Source: Muricea muricata
Lineage: Eukaryota; Cnidaria; Anthozoa; Malacalcyonacea; Plexauridae
Reading direction: 5' to 3'
Length of the DNA stretch: 64,000 nt
Assembly: GCA_963855995.1 (NCBI GenBank)
Contig: OY979720.1
Coordinates: 560,501-624,500 of the forward strand
Below are positions 49,807 through 64,000 of the stretch, piece after piece. Numbering within the stretch: position 1 is the first letter of the stretch; the number at the start of each line of letters is the position of its first letter. Below the pieces are notes generated by a model, which did not search any database, had not been told where the DNA came from, and saw only the letters and a list, made by a program, of their open reading frames with translations. The position numbers and the translations under genes are program-made.

Positions 49807-50468
49807 CGGCAAGGCTTATTAGAGAGGGGGGGCTTATTTAATTCTTCCACTCAAAAGGGGAGGGGGGGTAATGAGAGAGGGGGGCTAAATAGAGAGATTA
49901 CGGTATCTGTCAAATTGAATGATACCTGAAGGTAACAATGAAGGAAATGCATTCACAAAGATAATAGGTTTTATAGATTGTAATTTACACTTTAATATAC
50001 AAATATATCAAAATAACTTTTTGTACTCGCTACTAACAATATGGAACTAAAACGACCACACTGTGTATATTAAGCCAATTCAAGTGTCGAATAACCAATT
50101 TGAAAAATAACTGGCTGTAGTTGAATGTCAAAACTGACATGATCTTTTATACAAGTAATAATGGATTTTGACTTAGTGTGAATGTAATTTACACAAGATT
50201 TTCCATGTAAAAATAATACAACAAATCCCAAGATTAATACATTGACTATGCTATCTTGTAGGATTGAAAATATATTTTCTCAATCATCATATATCCAGTT
50301 TCCGTGTTACGTCAAGGCAAAATATTTGTTTATATTATTTCACTAACTTCAAATTAGTAAACACAATTTCTTTGATATCCAAATAACTTCTTTCCTTTTA
50401 AGCCATCAGTCCTCTAAACACTTGTGTATATTGAGACACACTTAAACCTTACGCTTGCACAAATTGTT
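48819..50468. other. Region downstream of element B; no gene seen
   Basis: This holds minisatellite-like sequence (49150-49320), the G-rich TA-flanked element at 49561-49905 and an (AT)n run. Nothing else is supportable. Confidence 0.5.
49561..49905. mobile_element. G-rich MITE with TACCGTATTCTCTCTATTTA ends
   Basis: The left end TACCGTATTCTCTCTATTTA and right end TAAATAGAGAGATTACGGTA form terminal inverted repeats on a TA dinucleotide. The interior shares GGGGCTTATT units and CCAGCGATGGAGATTATCTC with 40711-40978 and includes an (AT)n tract at about 49776-49803. TA target sites suggest Tc1/mariner-type mobilisation. Confidence 0.75.
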
Positions 50469-50474
50469 TTTATT
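50469..50474 (-). terminator. AATAAA polyadenylation signal of the RING-H2 gene
   Basis: GGAATAAAAAC on the minus strand, about 90 bases past the stop codon at 50561. Confidence 0.6.
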
Positions 50475-50560
50475 CCACGATGGAACACCAAAATTATTCA
50501 CTTGGATGTCACACCCTTGCACATTGAGGAGAACCATAATTATTACCAATAGATCTGGAT

Positions 50561-52759
50561 TCAACTGATTTTAATTTCTTTTCTGCATATTGGGCATGAT
50601 CTGTTACTCTACAAAGTGTGGTAAATGTGTATAAGAATTTTTGTACTAGAAATAATTCATAGCATGATCACTACATGGGGGGGACCTTTAGGGGAGTCCA
50701 AATCCCATAATCCTAATGGTTGTCTTGCTCAAATCGGTACTAATTCCATGTTCTCTACTAAATCTTGATCCAAGTCCTAAATCTAATCAAATTTTTAAAT
50801 CTTCAATCCATAAAAAAAAAATGACAAATAAAACGTTGATAGGGTTAGGGTTTGGATTAAGATTTATATTCGCCATACTGAGAACATGGAATTATTACCC
50901 TCAAATCTTAATTCCATTCCCACTTTCCTTGACAAATGAATCCTGAGTTTACAGTGCATCAATCCCAGTTTCTCAGCAAAGAGACAGACAATTCCCTGCT
51001 CCCATTTTACCCCTACAGGACCTTCTTACATACCTTTAACCATTTATCAATACACTTGCTGTGATATTCATGAAGGCATGGTAATATTCGAACTTGTTGT
51101 TTAAGTTCAAAATCAATCAAACAGATTACACAACGTGATTCACCAATGTTTTTATCTTTTGATGCAACTCTGTATGTTGGGAGGCTTTCAAGAACAGACT
51201 TCGATATTCCTTTTGGTTTCTCTTCTACAATCAATTCTCCAAGACTTACAACATTCTAGAGAAAAGTAAAATACTTCATTATTCTCTATGCAATCTCACA
51301 AAAAATACAAGCACACAACTCATGGAAATAATTGGAAAATCTATTGCATACCTCTAACTGCTCTGTTTCAAGATGCCCTTCCCAAGTAACTCTTGCTTCC
51401 GATGTGAGAATTGGTAAAAAATTAGGAACTGGGTTTTCTCCATTGTGTCTGGATGTACGACCAGTTTGTCTGTGAATCTGAAAATAGTTTATCCAATTTA
51501 TCAGTTTTATCATCTGTATCAATTTGGCACTATCATTTAAAGTAAAAGGAATATTTGACTGAACAAACAGTAGCATTCAGAAAAGCAATGTCTAATTGTC
51601 TTTGTTGATATCAGGCATAACTGCAAGATATTTTGATGCCCAACTTACCCTGGGATGAAAGACAGGTAATGCATAAGGATGAAGGTTATTTCTTGACTGT
51701 GTGTGATGATGATAGTGATAATGGTGAAAGTGGTGACGATGGTGATATGATAATGCAGACATGCCATTCAAGCCATCCATCTACAAAAAAATAGAACAAA
51801 CTTATGTAAATAATGAAGTGCAATGATTCTACAAAGAAATAATGCAAACATAACTTACCGGTGAAATGTTTGTCATTCGTACACGCCTTGGAGGTAAAGG
51901 TTGACTTTGTAGTGGATTTTGTATGAAGTTTGTATTTAGATTGGTATTATGGATTTCCACTGGACTAACCCAGCAAGAATTTACACCTGTACGAGGAGTC
52001 ATGGCCAATTGCCTGTCAACATTTGTTGTTCTGCATCTTGAGCAATTACAAAAACTAAAGTTGTGGAAATACCAAGTCATTAATCAGTGTGTGCTCTCAG
52101 CAGTAAATTAAATGAATAGATAACATTTTGCCATTGTCTGTTCAGTTAAACAGTATGACATCATAATGTGGCAAGAACAAAGTTCTCCAAAATTTATATG
52201 GAAAATGTTTTTAAATCAACTTTGTAGTGTGTGATAGAAAGACATTCATAAGCCAGTTAACATGATCATGATCTACATACAAGACACATCATTAGATGTG
52301 GAAAATTTAGAAATGGTGCAATTGGATTGTAATCGCATTGGCGATGCTTCTGTCTTCTAATAAATCACAGTTCTTGACCAATGAAAAGCTACAATGAACT
52401 CTGGTTATAAATAAATAAAAATGGGACAGAGCTATTTACTCACCTGTTTAATCTGATTGGAAAAGAGGGATATACAGGTGGGTGTGTTGTTGAACAACAA
52501 TGGTTTGCTGACCGTGATAGAAATTGTGGATGCATTGGTAAACCAGGAAGGTTGTAATTGGCATAATCATGTTGAGCTCTTCCAGCCAATGCAGGGCAAT
52601 TAAACATTTTCATATCAATCTACAATATGATTTTTATAATTTAGCAAAAAGTTGCTGATTTAAAAAATTCCTGTATTAAATTAAACACTTAGTAATTTTT
52701 ACCTTTGAACAATGTGAACAGTTTCCAAAAAAATCAGCTCCCGAAGATGAACTTGCCAT
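50561..52759 (-). CDS. RING-H2 E3 ubiquitin ligase, RNF38/RNF44 type, with His-rich tract
   Basis: Exons 52703-52759, 52444-52619, 51859-52012, 51649-51780, 51352-51477, 51034-51255 and 50561-50608 join in frame to 304 aa. The N-terminal part is low complexity and rich in P, N and S. About residues 140-160 are histidine-rich (HHRHHFHHYHYHHH). The C-terminus is a RING-H2 finger: CVICLIDFELKQQVRILPC, HEYHSKC, CPICRKE. The finger splits just after WLK, and the last exon (SNRSCPICRKEIKIS) completes it. The fingers of RNF38/RNF44 (DKWLKANRTCPICR) are the closest remembered match, but the protein is much shorter than vertebrate members. Substrate unknown. The start at 52759 begins MASSSSGADFF. Confidence 0.85.
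52106..52425 (+). repeat. Hairpin-headed interspersed repeat, copy 3 (degraded)
   Basis: It begins AATAGATAACATTTTGCC and CTGTTCAGTT. The hairpin's second arm is lost, and the tail (CACAGTTCTTGACCAATGAA, AACTCTGGTTATAA) is kept. It lies in intron 2 of the RING-H2 gene. Confidence 0.7.
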
Positions 52760-55431
52760 AACTCAGCTTATCTGTTTACAAAGTTTCATAATTAGCAAAA
52801 TGTACAGGCATTTTATACAACAAAGTTGAAAGTGTAATTACATTGTGGCAATATATACCACATAGTGTTTACAATTCACCGTAGTAAAAAAGATGGCGAG
52901 ATGTCAATTTTACCAGAATGCATTGCGAGTATCAAGTAAGAATACCTGGGAAAAAATGACAAGAAGCAAAGCTAATGGATTGAAACTTTAACACAAGTGA
53001 AAAAATAACCTATCGTCTTTGGCCTGTTCTTCAAAAGACGTTAATTTGGCTTTTTAAACGATTTTGGACTGCAATGCATTCTGGTAAAATTGACATCCGC
53101 CATCATTTTTGCTACATTGAATTGCCTCTGGCTTAGTTAGGATACAAATAAATCTGACTGCAACCATAGCAGCCCAAAAATTTGAAACAAGTCATTCTGC
53201 AAGCTATGAAATCAAATGGAGACAAGATTATATCGAAAAAACCCTGTATTTTTGGGCCTCCTATGCAGCAACTACCCCAAGTTTTTAAATACAAGATACC
53301 ATACTAAATGTTTTATTCTAATCATTGAAAAAACAAGTTGCCGATAGCAGTAACCTGATCAAGTATTACACAAAGGGGAAAGCATGTAACTACGGCAATG
53401 TGAGAATGTGTTTGCAAGATGTTTGAAACATGTGACAACCATGGTACAACAAGATTGGTGGAGCTTAGAAGACTTATTTTATTTGAATTACCTGAACCAT
53501 CTATCACATTTTACCGACTACTAAACTTTACTGACTTAGCACGTGTTTACTAAATTTGTTGTAAACCAAAAATACTCATTATATTAAAAATACTATATAA
53601 AACATCTTTGTTCACTGATCTCCCAACGTTTCTTCCCGTGCACAACTAACATGGATTACATCTTGCTAAAACGAGTCTCTCAGTCACAAGTTCAACTGAT
53701 GCAAAACGCAAAATTCATTTGATACAAGAAATTGACAGGTTTTGGCAAGCTGCCTGGCACTCCACAAGGACAAAAGACGCAAAGGAATTCTTTATAATTT
53801 CAACTAGCATAAGAAAAGATCTTTGAGATATTGTTTTGCAAAATAATTCCAAGCTGTTCCATAGAACCAGTAGCGTGCGAGATATAAAGGCAGCGAGTAT
53901 CTTTGATCATTCCGCAAAGAAAAACACCAGTGTATGCCCTGAATACCACAAAGGCGGTTGGAACACCAGCAGTTAGAGGGAGAAGCCGAAAGAATAGGTT
54001 TTACATAAAATTTACTCTAACAGAATTAGAGCTCAAGTCGGCGCAATTAAAGTCTTACTTACCAGACGCTCACAACTATAAACTGCATTGCCACATATAC
54101 AATTCACTCAGGACTTTAGGGCGTACTACACGACTTGAAAATAGTACTAAAACCTTGATATTTAACATTGAGCATGTATTGGGGATAAATACATGAAAAG
54201 CGAAGAACGAAATACATATACAAGCAATAGTTTTAGGATTTTATGGAATGATTATTAGAACGCGTTGACATTAGGCTCACAGGGAAATTGCAACATCTAG
54301 TGGAGCATCATTCTGCACATTAGACCAAGCAAAAAGTTTGCCTTGATGAAGCTATCCTTGCAGGAAAGGCGACATATTATGGCAAGACAAATGCCTTAGT
54401 CTAAATTACTAAATAATTTCATACAAACTACGACGCGTTATAGAAATTTTTACACGGCAATTGCAGGTAAATTAAAACTATTCAACCTTTTGTATGACAT
54501 ATGGGAGTACAGAAAATTCGTTTTCATCCGAGAAGAAACCCTGCTAATTCTGTTTAAGCGCAACCTCGAACTTTTATTTAGACTGTATAATACAAACCGC
54601 AATAAGCTTCTACGCGATATAATTTATAAAGCACATCCTGACAAGAGGCAAACATCTTAAACTCTATAAACGCTGACTTTCTCCTCATCCTAAATTTTAC
54701 ACAAAACCTCGTGTTTAAAATACATAAACTCAGATTGAATGTGAACGCATCAAGGTTTGTTTGACTTACATATAATACTTGAATACAAACCTTAAAAGGT
54801 CTATGTGATTACACCAAACACAGCCAACGCCAAAACTAGGTCGTTACAAGTTCTACAATTTGACGCTCAAGAGAATTTCGAGCAACAAAAAACCGTAAAC
54901 GCAAATGTTATCCCTTTGCTTCACATCAAAAGACATCAATTATTTTGTAGCATTTGACATGTGATATCTAAAGACTGATATCCTTCAACGCAATTATTCA
55001 TGACGTCAACATGACGTCATTTCCCGTTAAACTACTTCACAAAGGAAAGATCGCGGTTTTTCTTTATACTACGTTTTCAAATGCAATATTTGCAGAATAG
55101 AAGTAATCTAGATGCTTTTACAATAATTAGATATGTAGTTTAGTTTGATTATTAGTTTGATTAGTCAGATAAAACAACAACATTCCACACAAAACGTTCA
55201 GAGTATTAGGCATTATTGAATTTTCTCGGACTTACAATTACCTATAAAAATCCAATCAAAGATAATAAAATTTTTGTTGATTTTAGTCACACTTAAAATA
55301 ACACTAAATATAAAATTCACACACACTAGCAGAGTAAGTCAGATGGTCATGAAGTACATCAAACATGCTGTTCTGTCGTATATACACTAAGTTATCTAAG
55401 CAAGTTAGTAAGTTTTAAAGTATGTCTGAAA
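52760..55431. other. Region between the RING-H2 and SRSF genes; one decayed coding remnant
   Basis: The RING-H2 promoter should lie just above 52760. The rest is AT-rich with one protein-like stretch (53640-54700, listed separately). Confidence 0.45.
53640..54700 (+). pseudogene. Decayed coding remnant of unknown origin
   Basis: One frame stays open at 53903-54196 (97 aa; TLTELELKSAQLKSYLPDAH). Before and after it, the same general direction reads protein-like sequence interrupted by many stops. Codon-like composition without introns suggests a dead transposable element or retropseudogene. No family is recognised. Confidence 0.35.
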
Positions 55432-59389
<3,958 letters not shown>

Positions 59390-59689
59390 ATTTAAAACGT
59401 TTCTTTTCCGAATACACAGCAACAATAATGGACGACCGCGTGTTCTTCTTCACGCAATGGCTTTTGGGTCAATTTGGCGTTACAGGAAATAACTGTAAGA
59501 TCAGTGGAGAATATTCTCCTCGGACAATGATTGGCTGAGAAGCAATGACGAATGTTTTGCGCGCCAGTATTTAGAAATAAATATATCGCTTTGCCGCCAT
59601 ATCATATGCACAAGTGTCCTCGTTAAAAATACTTGTGAAAGTTTGCGAGATTTTGAAGGGGAATTTCACTATTTTAGAACACATCAAAC
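59390..59689. promoter_or_regulatory. Shared upstream region of SRSF-like and SLBP genes
   Basis: The two ATGs face away from each other, 300 bases apart, so a bidirectional promoter with both 5' UTRs must fit here. The segment is less AT-rich than its surroundings and includes ATTGGCT (59531), a CCAAT-box-like site. No TATA box was seen. Confidence 0.6.
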
Positions 59690-61178
59690 ATGTCTATTGA
59701 TAGAAGACAAAGAAGCGAGCGTTTCACCAGCCTCCAACAACGAAAACGATTCAAATTTAACAGGTATATCGTTGAATACATGCTCTTGCATAAAAACCAA
59801 GCAACATTCTTGTTAATTAATATTTTGTATCCAGTACATGGTCTTTAGATTAAGATAGTTATGATAAATGTTGCTTCAATGCTTGAAATATTTTTATTTC
59901 TTTATAAAATACTGTATGTATTTGTATAATCAATATTCTAATTTATCAATACAAGTATTTCTCCTTGAAAAAGTAGGCTAGTCATGCAGATCCACAATGT
60001 CTTAAATACTTATTGTGTTAGATGTCATGTTTTTCATTTTCACTTTATTAACCCCAGTTTCCTGCATGTGCTGGCTGGTACCCACAAACCACCAACACCT
60101 GTAATGCACAAGTAGTAATATCTCCCCTTTACATCATAGATCTGAAGAAAACATAAATGACTTGCAGTGCTCATCATTATTGCCATCAGCATCAGATAAA
60201 AAAATAACAAAAGAAACTTCATGGACAGGATGGAAACCTCTTTCAAATGACTTGAGTCCACAAACGAACAAAGAAAACAATGAGTTCCCTCCATTGAGCG
60301 GTGGAAACTTATTTGATTCATGGTCAGTTGAAAAGTACATTTGAATAAATAACATTTTATTAAGATGCATCCCATATATAAAGTGATTTACTTATTTAGT
60401 TACACACCTGAACCAATAGAAAATTGGGCAGACTACATGGAAAATGAAGAATTAGAAAAGAGCCAAACATCCACTTTGCACAAGAAACAAAGGTATAAAT
60501 TCCTTTTGAGAATTGTTTTTCATTGCAGTCATTGTAAACTCTTAGTTCTTTTTCTTATCTAGGTTTAAAAGAAAGCTTCTTCTGTCTGATAAAAGTGATG
60601 ATAAATCAAATGTTAAACCAAAAGAATGCAAGCCCATTTTAACCGATGAACATCGTCTTAATCAAAGACAGAAACAAATTGACTTTGGTAAAAATACAGC
60701 AGCCTACGGGAGATATATTACAGAAAAACCACGGTAAAAAGTTGCATAACATTTGAACTGTAGCCAGCAAATTCAAACTATTTAAGCTTCAAAGCACTCA
60801 CTATACTATGCTTAAACATGTTCAATTTAGTCACTGTCGAGATGTTAAAGATCCAAAAACTCCTGATAAATTTCAAATCTGCAGCACAAGATCTTGGACT
60901 GGTCAAATACGATGCTGGAGAAGAAAGCTTCATGACTGGGATCCACCAAAACAACAAATGAATGTCTTTCAACTTGTATCAAGAAGGTATGTCACCATAA
61001 TTTAAATATAACAACCAAAATGTGAGAATGGTTTGGAAAGCAACTTTTTAATTTCAGTAATGGCCAAGAGGAAGATGTGAATTCAGATATCAGAAGTTCA
61101 ATATCATCATCACAAAGTGAAGATTTCTTCAAAAATTTTAACCTTGATGAATGTTTTTTACAAGAAATGTGTTCATAA
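59690..61178 (+). CDS. SLBP: Histone RNA hairpin-binding protein (SLBP)
   Basis: Exons 59690-59763, 60140-60322, 60400-60492, 60563-60733, 60831-60986 and 61058-61178 join in frame to 265 aa (human 270). SLBP binds the 3' stem-loop of replication-dependent histone mRNAs and directs their processing and translation. The RNA-binding domain lies at about 148-213: [39 protein letters not shown]. Upstream, [12 protein letters not shown] matches the conserved TPEPLENWADYM-like segment. In human, TPNKF reads here TPDKF, keeping the phosphorylated threonine; LHFWD reads LHDWD. The C-terminus is acidic and serine-rich. The start is the first ATG after the bidirectional region. Confidence 0.95.
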
Positions 61179-62004
61179 GAGGACATACCTTTGGTAGGTG
61201 TGTATTATGATCAAACAATTGAATCCTCTGGGAACAAGTTGACATTTGTTAACAAATTCAGGTGCATGAAAAATAATTCCATTGTCTATTTTGTAAATAT
61301 TATCTTTAGTTTGTAATTCTAATGGTCTTACTACACCAGGGTCAACATTTAAATTGTGAAAATTGTAAAAAAAAAGTTTTTCACAAAAGGTATTACATTT
61401 GTGTCCACTCATGTGTCTTGCTTGCAGCAATATTGGAGATGTTGTAAATGCAACTTTCAGATATGACAAATTGCCCAAATTTTGCCGTCTTTCAAACTGA
61501 ATAGAAACTCTGCTTTATATCCGTTTATAAGCATAATAAATGAAAACTGTGCGAGACATTAAGTACATATTCTACAAATCTGGAGGTAAACAAAGTGTTT
61601 TTTTACAGACTTTATTTACATCATCTTAAAAGTGCAAACAACTAGGGAATCTAACTATTTTAATTCTGGACCTAGCTATCAACATTTCTCACTTAGTGAA
61701 TATGTGATTTCCACTAAGATCATAGGGCCTCTATCACCATATTTATCACATTTTTCATTCAACATAGCATTAGAGGTCAGGTCCTAGTGCAAGCCACAAG
61801 CAATACAATTAATACCATATTTAAAACCTTTTCTCTGTCAAAGCTGTACTAATTCATAAATTCATTTCTTTCTTGGCCACATTGGTTGTGCAGTTCCATT
61901 TTAAAATAATTTAGAGAGAAAAATGAAACACTGTAACAAAAGAAAATACATTGATAAAAGCCATAATTATCAATAATTTGCATTCCAATAGTATGTGCAG
62001 CAGT
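61179..62004. other. Convergent 3' region of SLBP and BRD8
   Basis: The genes converge here. Apart from polyadenylation signals nothing coding is supported. Confidence 0.5.
61535..61540 (+). terminator. AATAAA polyadenylation signal, probably SLBP
   Basis: GCATAATAAATG, about 360 bases past the SLBP stop, is the first canonical signal downstream. Confidence 0.5.
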
Positions 62005-62010
62005 TTTATT
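62005..62010 (-). terminator. AATAAA polyadenylation signal of BRD8
   Basis: CTGAATAAAACTG on the minus strand, about 80 bases past the BRD8 stop codon. Confidence 0.65.
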
Positions 62011-62090
62011 CAGCACCTACTTAAAAATTAATTCTTATGAGTTTGCTTAAATTTTGTTTAACATCCAACTGGGAAAGAGCTGGGTAGGTG

Positions 62091-64000
62091 CTACAACTGA
62101 TGGACTGCTCTTGCCTTACCGTCAGTTTTGTGACCTCGTAACATTTTAGATTCTCGATCTGACTGTACCATCAGTTGCGTAGCAATATATGACTATAAAT
62201 TAAGAAAACAATAAATAAATAAAACAGTGTGTAGTTGAAAACTACTGTGTTTAAATGCTTGGATAGCATTACCTGAATCTGTTCCATTACATCTTCTCTC
62301 ATTTCTTCAGCCATGCGATATCTAGGGCAAGAGGAAAAAACCTGTAGAAACTTCATATGGTTAAAGATCATGTCACTTGCATGCAACCAAACTGTCAAAC
62401 ATTGCCAAGCCAATCATTCTTATCTCAGTATCATTTCCAATTTTTACGTCAATAGCAGTGGAGTTATAATTTCTACTTTTCCTAGAAGGTGATAATTACT
62501 TACACATCATGATCTGCACTGTTGTACATTAGAGCATTCTGAAACATTAACATCATATCCCGTTGGAAACCGTCGGTTTTACGGATCACCTATAAAATAT
62601 AGTTTGGTAGAATTTGTTGTAGGAATAGCTGTCATGATCAAAAGGTACAAAAGAAAGGGGAAAGTGATTGTCAGGATAACTAATTGGTGAGCCACATGCA
62701 ACACATACCCCACTTTCGATATTTTTCTTAATCGTAGATAAATCCATTGGCCTAAAGAGTAAAATATTACTACTTTATATTCATTGTTACAAAGACATCA
62801 AGTCTGTCAAGGTATGACTTTTAGTTTAAAAACTATATTCCTGTTAACCAGATTACCTGTAGACGACATTATGATATCCAGGAGCTTCATCATCTGTTAC
62901 AGGATGAAGAAAAACATTTGCATACCTGGAAATATGACATGAATATCAGAGAAGCATATACTTGGCAATTATAATCTCAGAAATGCCGATATTAATCTTT
63001 CAGTACACAAACCAAAGACTGAATAGTTGGGTATAGATCGGCTGTTCTGTTTGCTGATCGGCTAAGCAAACAGAATTCTCAAACATTTTTAAAACTCCGA
63101 TAAATTGGTAAGTGTTTGATTTTTTATACTATTTTAATATTTGTCTGTATTATATTTATACTTTAATTATTGTAGTCTTAAAAGTAATTATGTAATATGC
63201 ATGATGCCCCTCATGAAAATCATGTATGGTGATGAGAGAAGCATATTTAAATAAACTTTTACCATACCATGCTGGTTACATCTACGTGTTTTCAACATAT
63301 GCATTGAATTTAGAGCACGTGTCATGTATCACCTGTCTTACCCTTCCTGGATCAAATTTTTGTTTGAATCTAGTGGTTGGCATATTTAGAATGTGGTAGG
63401 TTCCAAAGCAGTCAAATTAATATTGTGATATTTGGTGCAAGATAACAGAGATAATATTACTTGAAAAAGTGTGGTACTAAAAAATGCAGTACTAAATGGT
63501 AATAATCATATATTTAGTATATTTATGCAATGCGTATTGGCAACTGCCATTAAGACAAACTACACTGACTTGTGATTTGCAGCAGCTCTCCACACAAGCA
63601 TGATGGATTTTTTCCAGTTCTTTTGTGCTTGCAAGGACTCCAAGTCATCACTACCACTGCAAAGGCAAAGACAATTATTAAAAATTAAAAACTAAAGCAG
63701 TTTGACCTTGTTTTCATGAGCACTGAATAACATAGAGTGAGACTACCTTGTTCTTAAAGCAACTGTCTTTTACATTCGCTGATATAGTAAGAACAAATCA
63801 GTAAGTGTATTGTATAGGCACAATATAAAGAATGAGGTACCCTATGTTTTAAAGTGCTCATCAGCCTATGATGGCTGGTAACGACACTCACCTTTGTGAT
63901 ACTTGTGATGCTGGACTGTCAGGAATGGATTCAGAACCAAAACTACTTTGAACACTGAGTTCAGCTTTATCTTCTCTTTTCAAATCATCTTCACACTTTT
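62091..64000 (-). CDS. BRD8: Bromodomain-containing protein 8 (BRD8), C-terminal part, 5' end beyond window
   Basis: Exons (minus): 63892-beyond 64000, 63570-63656, 62857-62925, 62709-62751, 62504-62589, 62273-62321 and 62091-62192, all in phase. The visible protein is a serine- and acidic-rich linker, then a full bromodomain (SIMLVWRAAANHKYANVF, PVTDDEAPGYHNVVYRPMDL, FQRDMMLMFQNALMYNSADH), then the tail SYIATQLMVQSDRESKMLRG. The acetyl-lysine-contacting asparagine is present in the MYNS segment. BRD8 is a subunit of the NuA4/TIP60 acetyltransferase complex. The order and wording of these blocks match BRD8 rather than BRD7/9 or BET proteins. The tail is shorter than in human. Confidence 0.93.

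Overview
The window is animal nuclear DNA. It is AT-rich, with intron-rich genes, GT-AG introns, many short exons and many small DNA transposons. A short two-strand coiled-coil tropomyosin, a secreted Kazal protein and the general repeat style suggest an early-branching metazoan, most likely a cnidarian. That placement is inference. All gene names rest on reading spliced exons by eye and comparing them with remembered family sequences; no search was run.

Layout. 347-13806 (-): MED24, Mediator tail subunit, 23 exons recognised. 15072-16983 (+): a BTB-BACK-Kelch protein. 17753-18897 (-): tropomyosin. 22996-29620 (-): a secreted four-Kazal protein with a lysine-rich linker. 31889-40605 (-): SRP72, 20 exons, complete. 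42557-44753 (-): UBOX5/RNF37-type E3 ligase. 50561-52759 (-): RNF38/RNF44-type RING-H2 E3 ligase with a histidine-rich tract. 55432-59389 (-): SRSF10/12-like SR protein, head to head with 59690-61178 (+): SLBP, histone stem-loop-binding protein. 62091-64000 (-): C-terminal part of BRD8, running off the window. The genes are ordinary housekeeping or muscle genes with no operon-like logic. The only physical coupling is the roughly 300 bp shared SRSF/SLBP upstream region and the 1.27 kb between divergent MED24 and Kelch starts.

The unusual content is the mobile DNA. Two large composite fold-back elements (9050-12800 in MED24 intron 2, and 46424-48818) share the same terminus, 21-bp tandem-repeat arms in inverted orientation, and cores of polypurine/polypyrimidine and TCATGA-rich repeats. 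The first carries a nested 933-bp hAT-like element flanked by an exact 8-bp duplication, and the opposite arm preserves the empty site. The second carries a broken coding fragment. Around them are several smaller inverted-repeat families, each seen at two or three places, a 182-bp near-perfect palindrome, a 5'-truncated non-LTR retrotransposon and long (AT)n tracts. No tRNA, rRNA or CRISPR array was seen.
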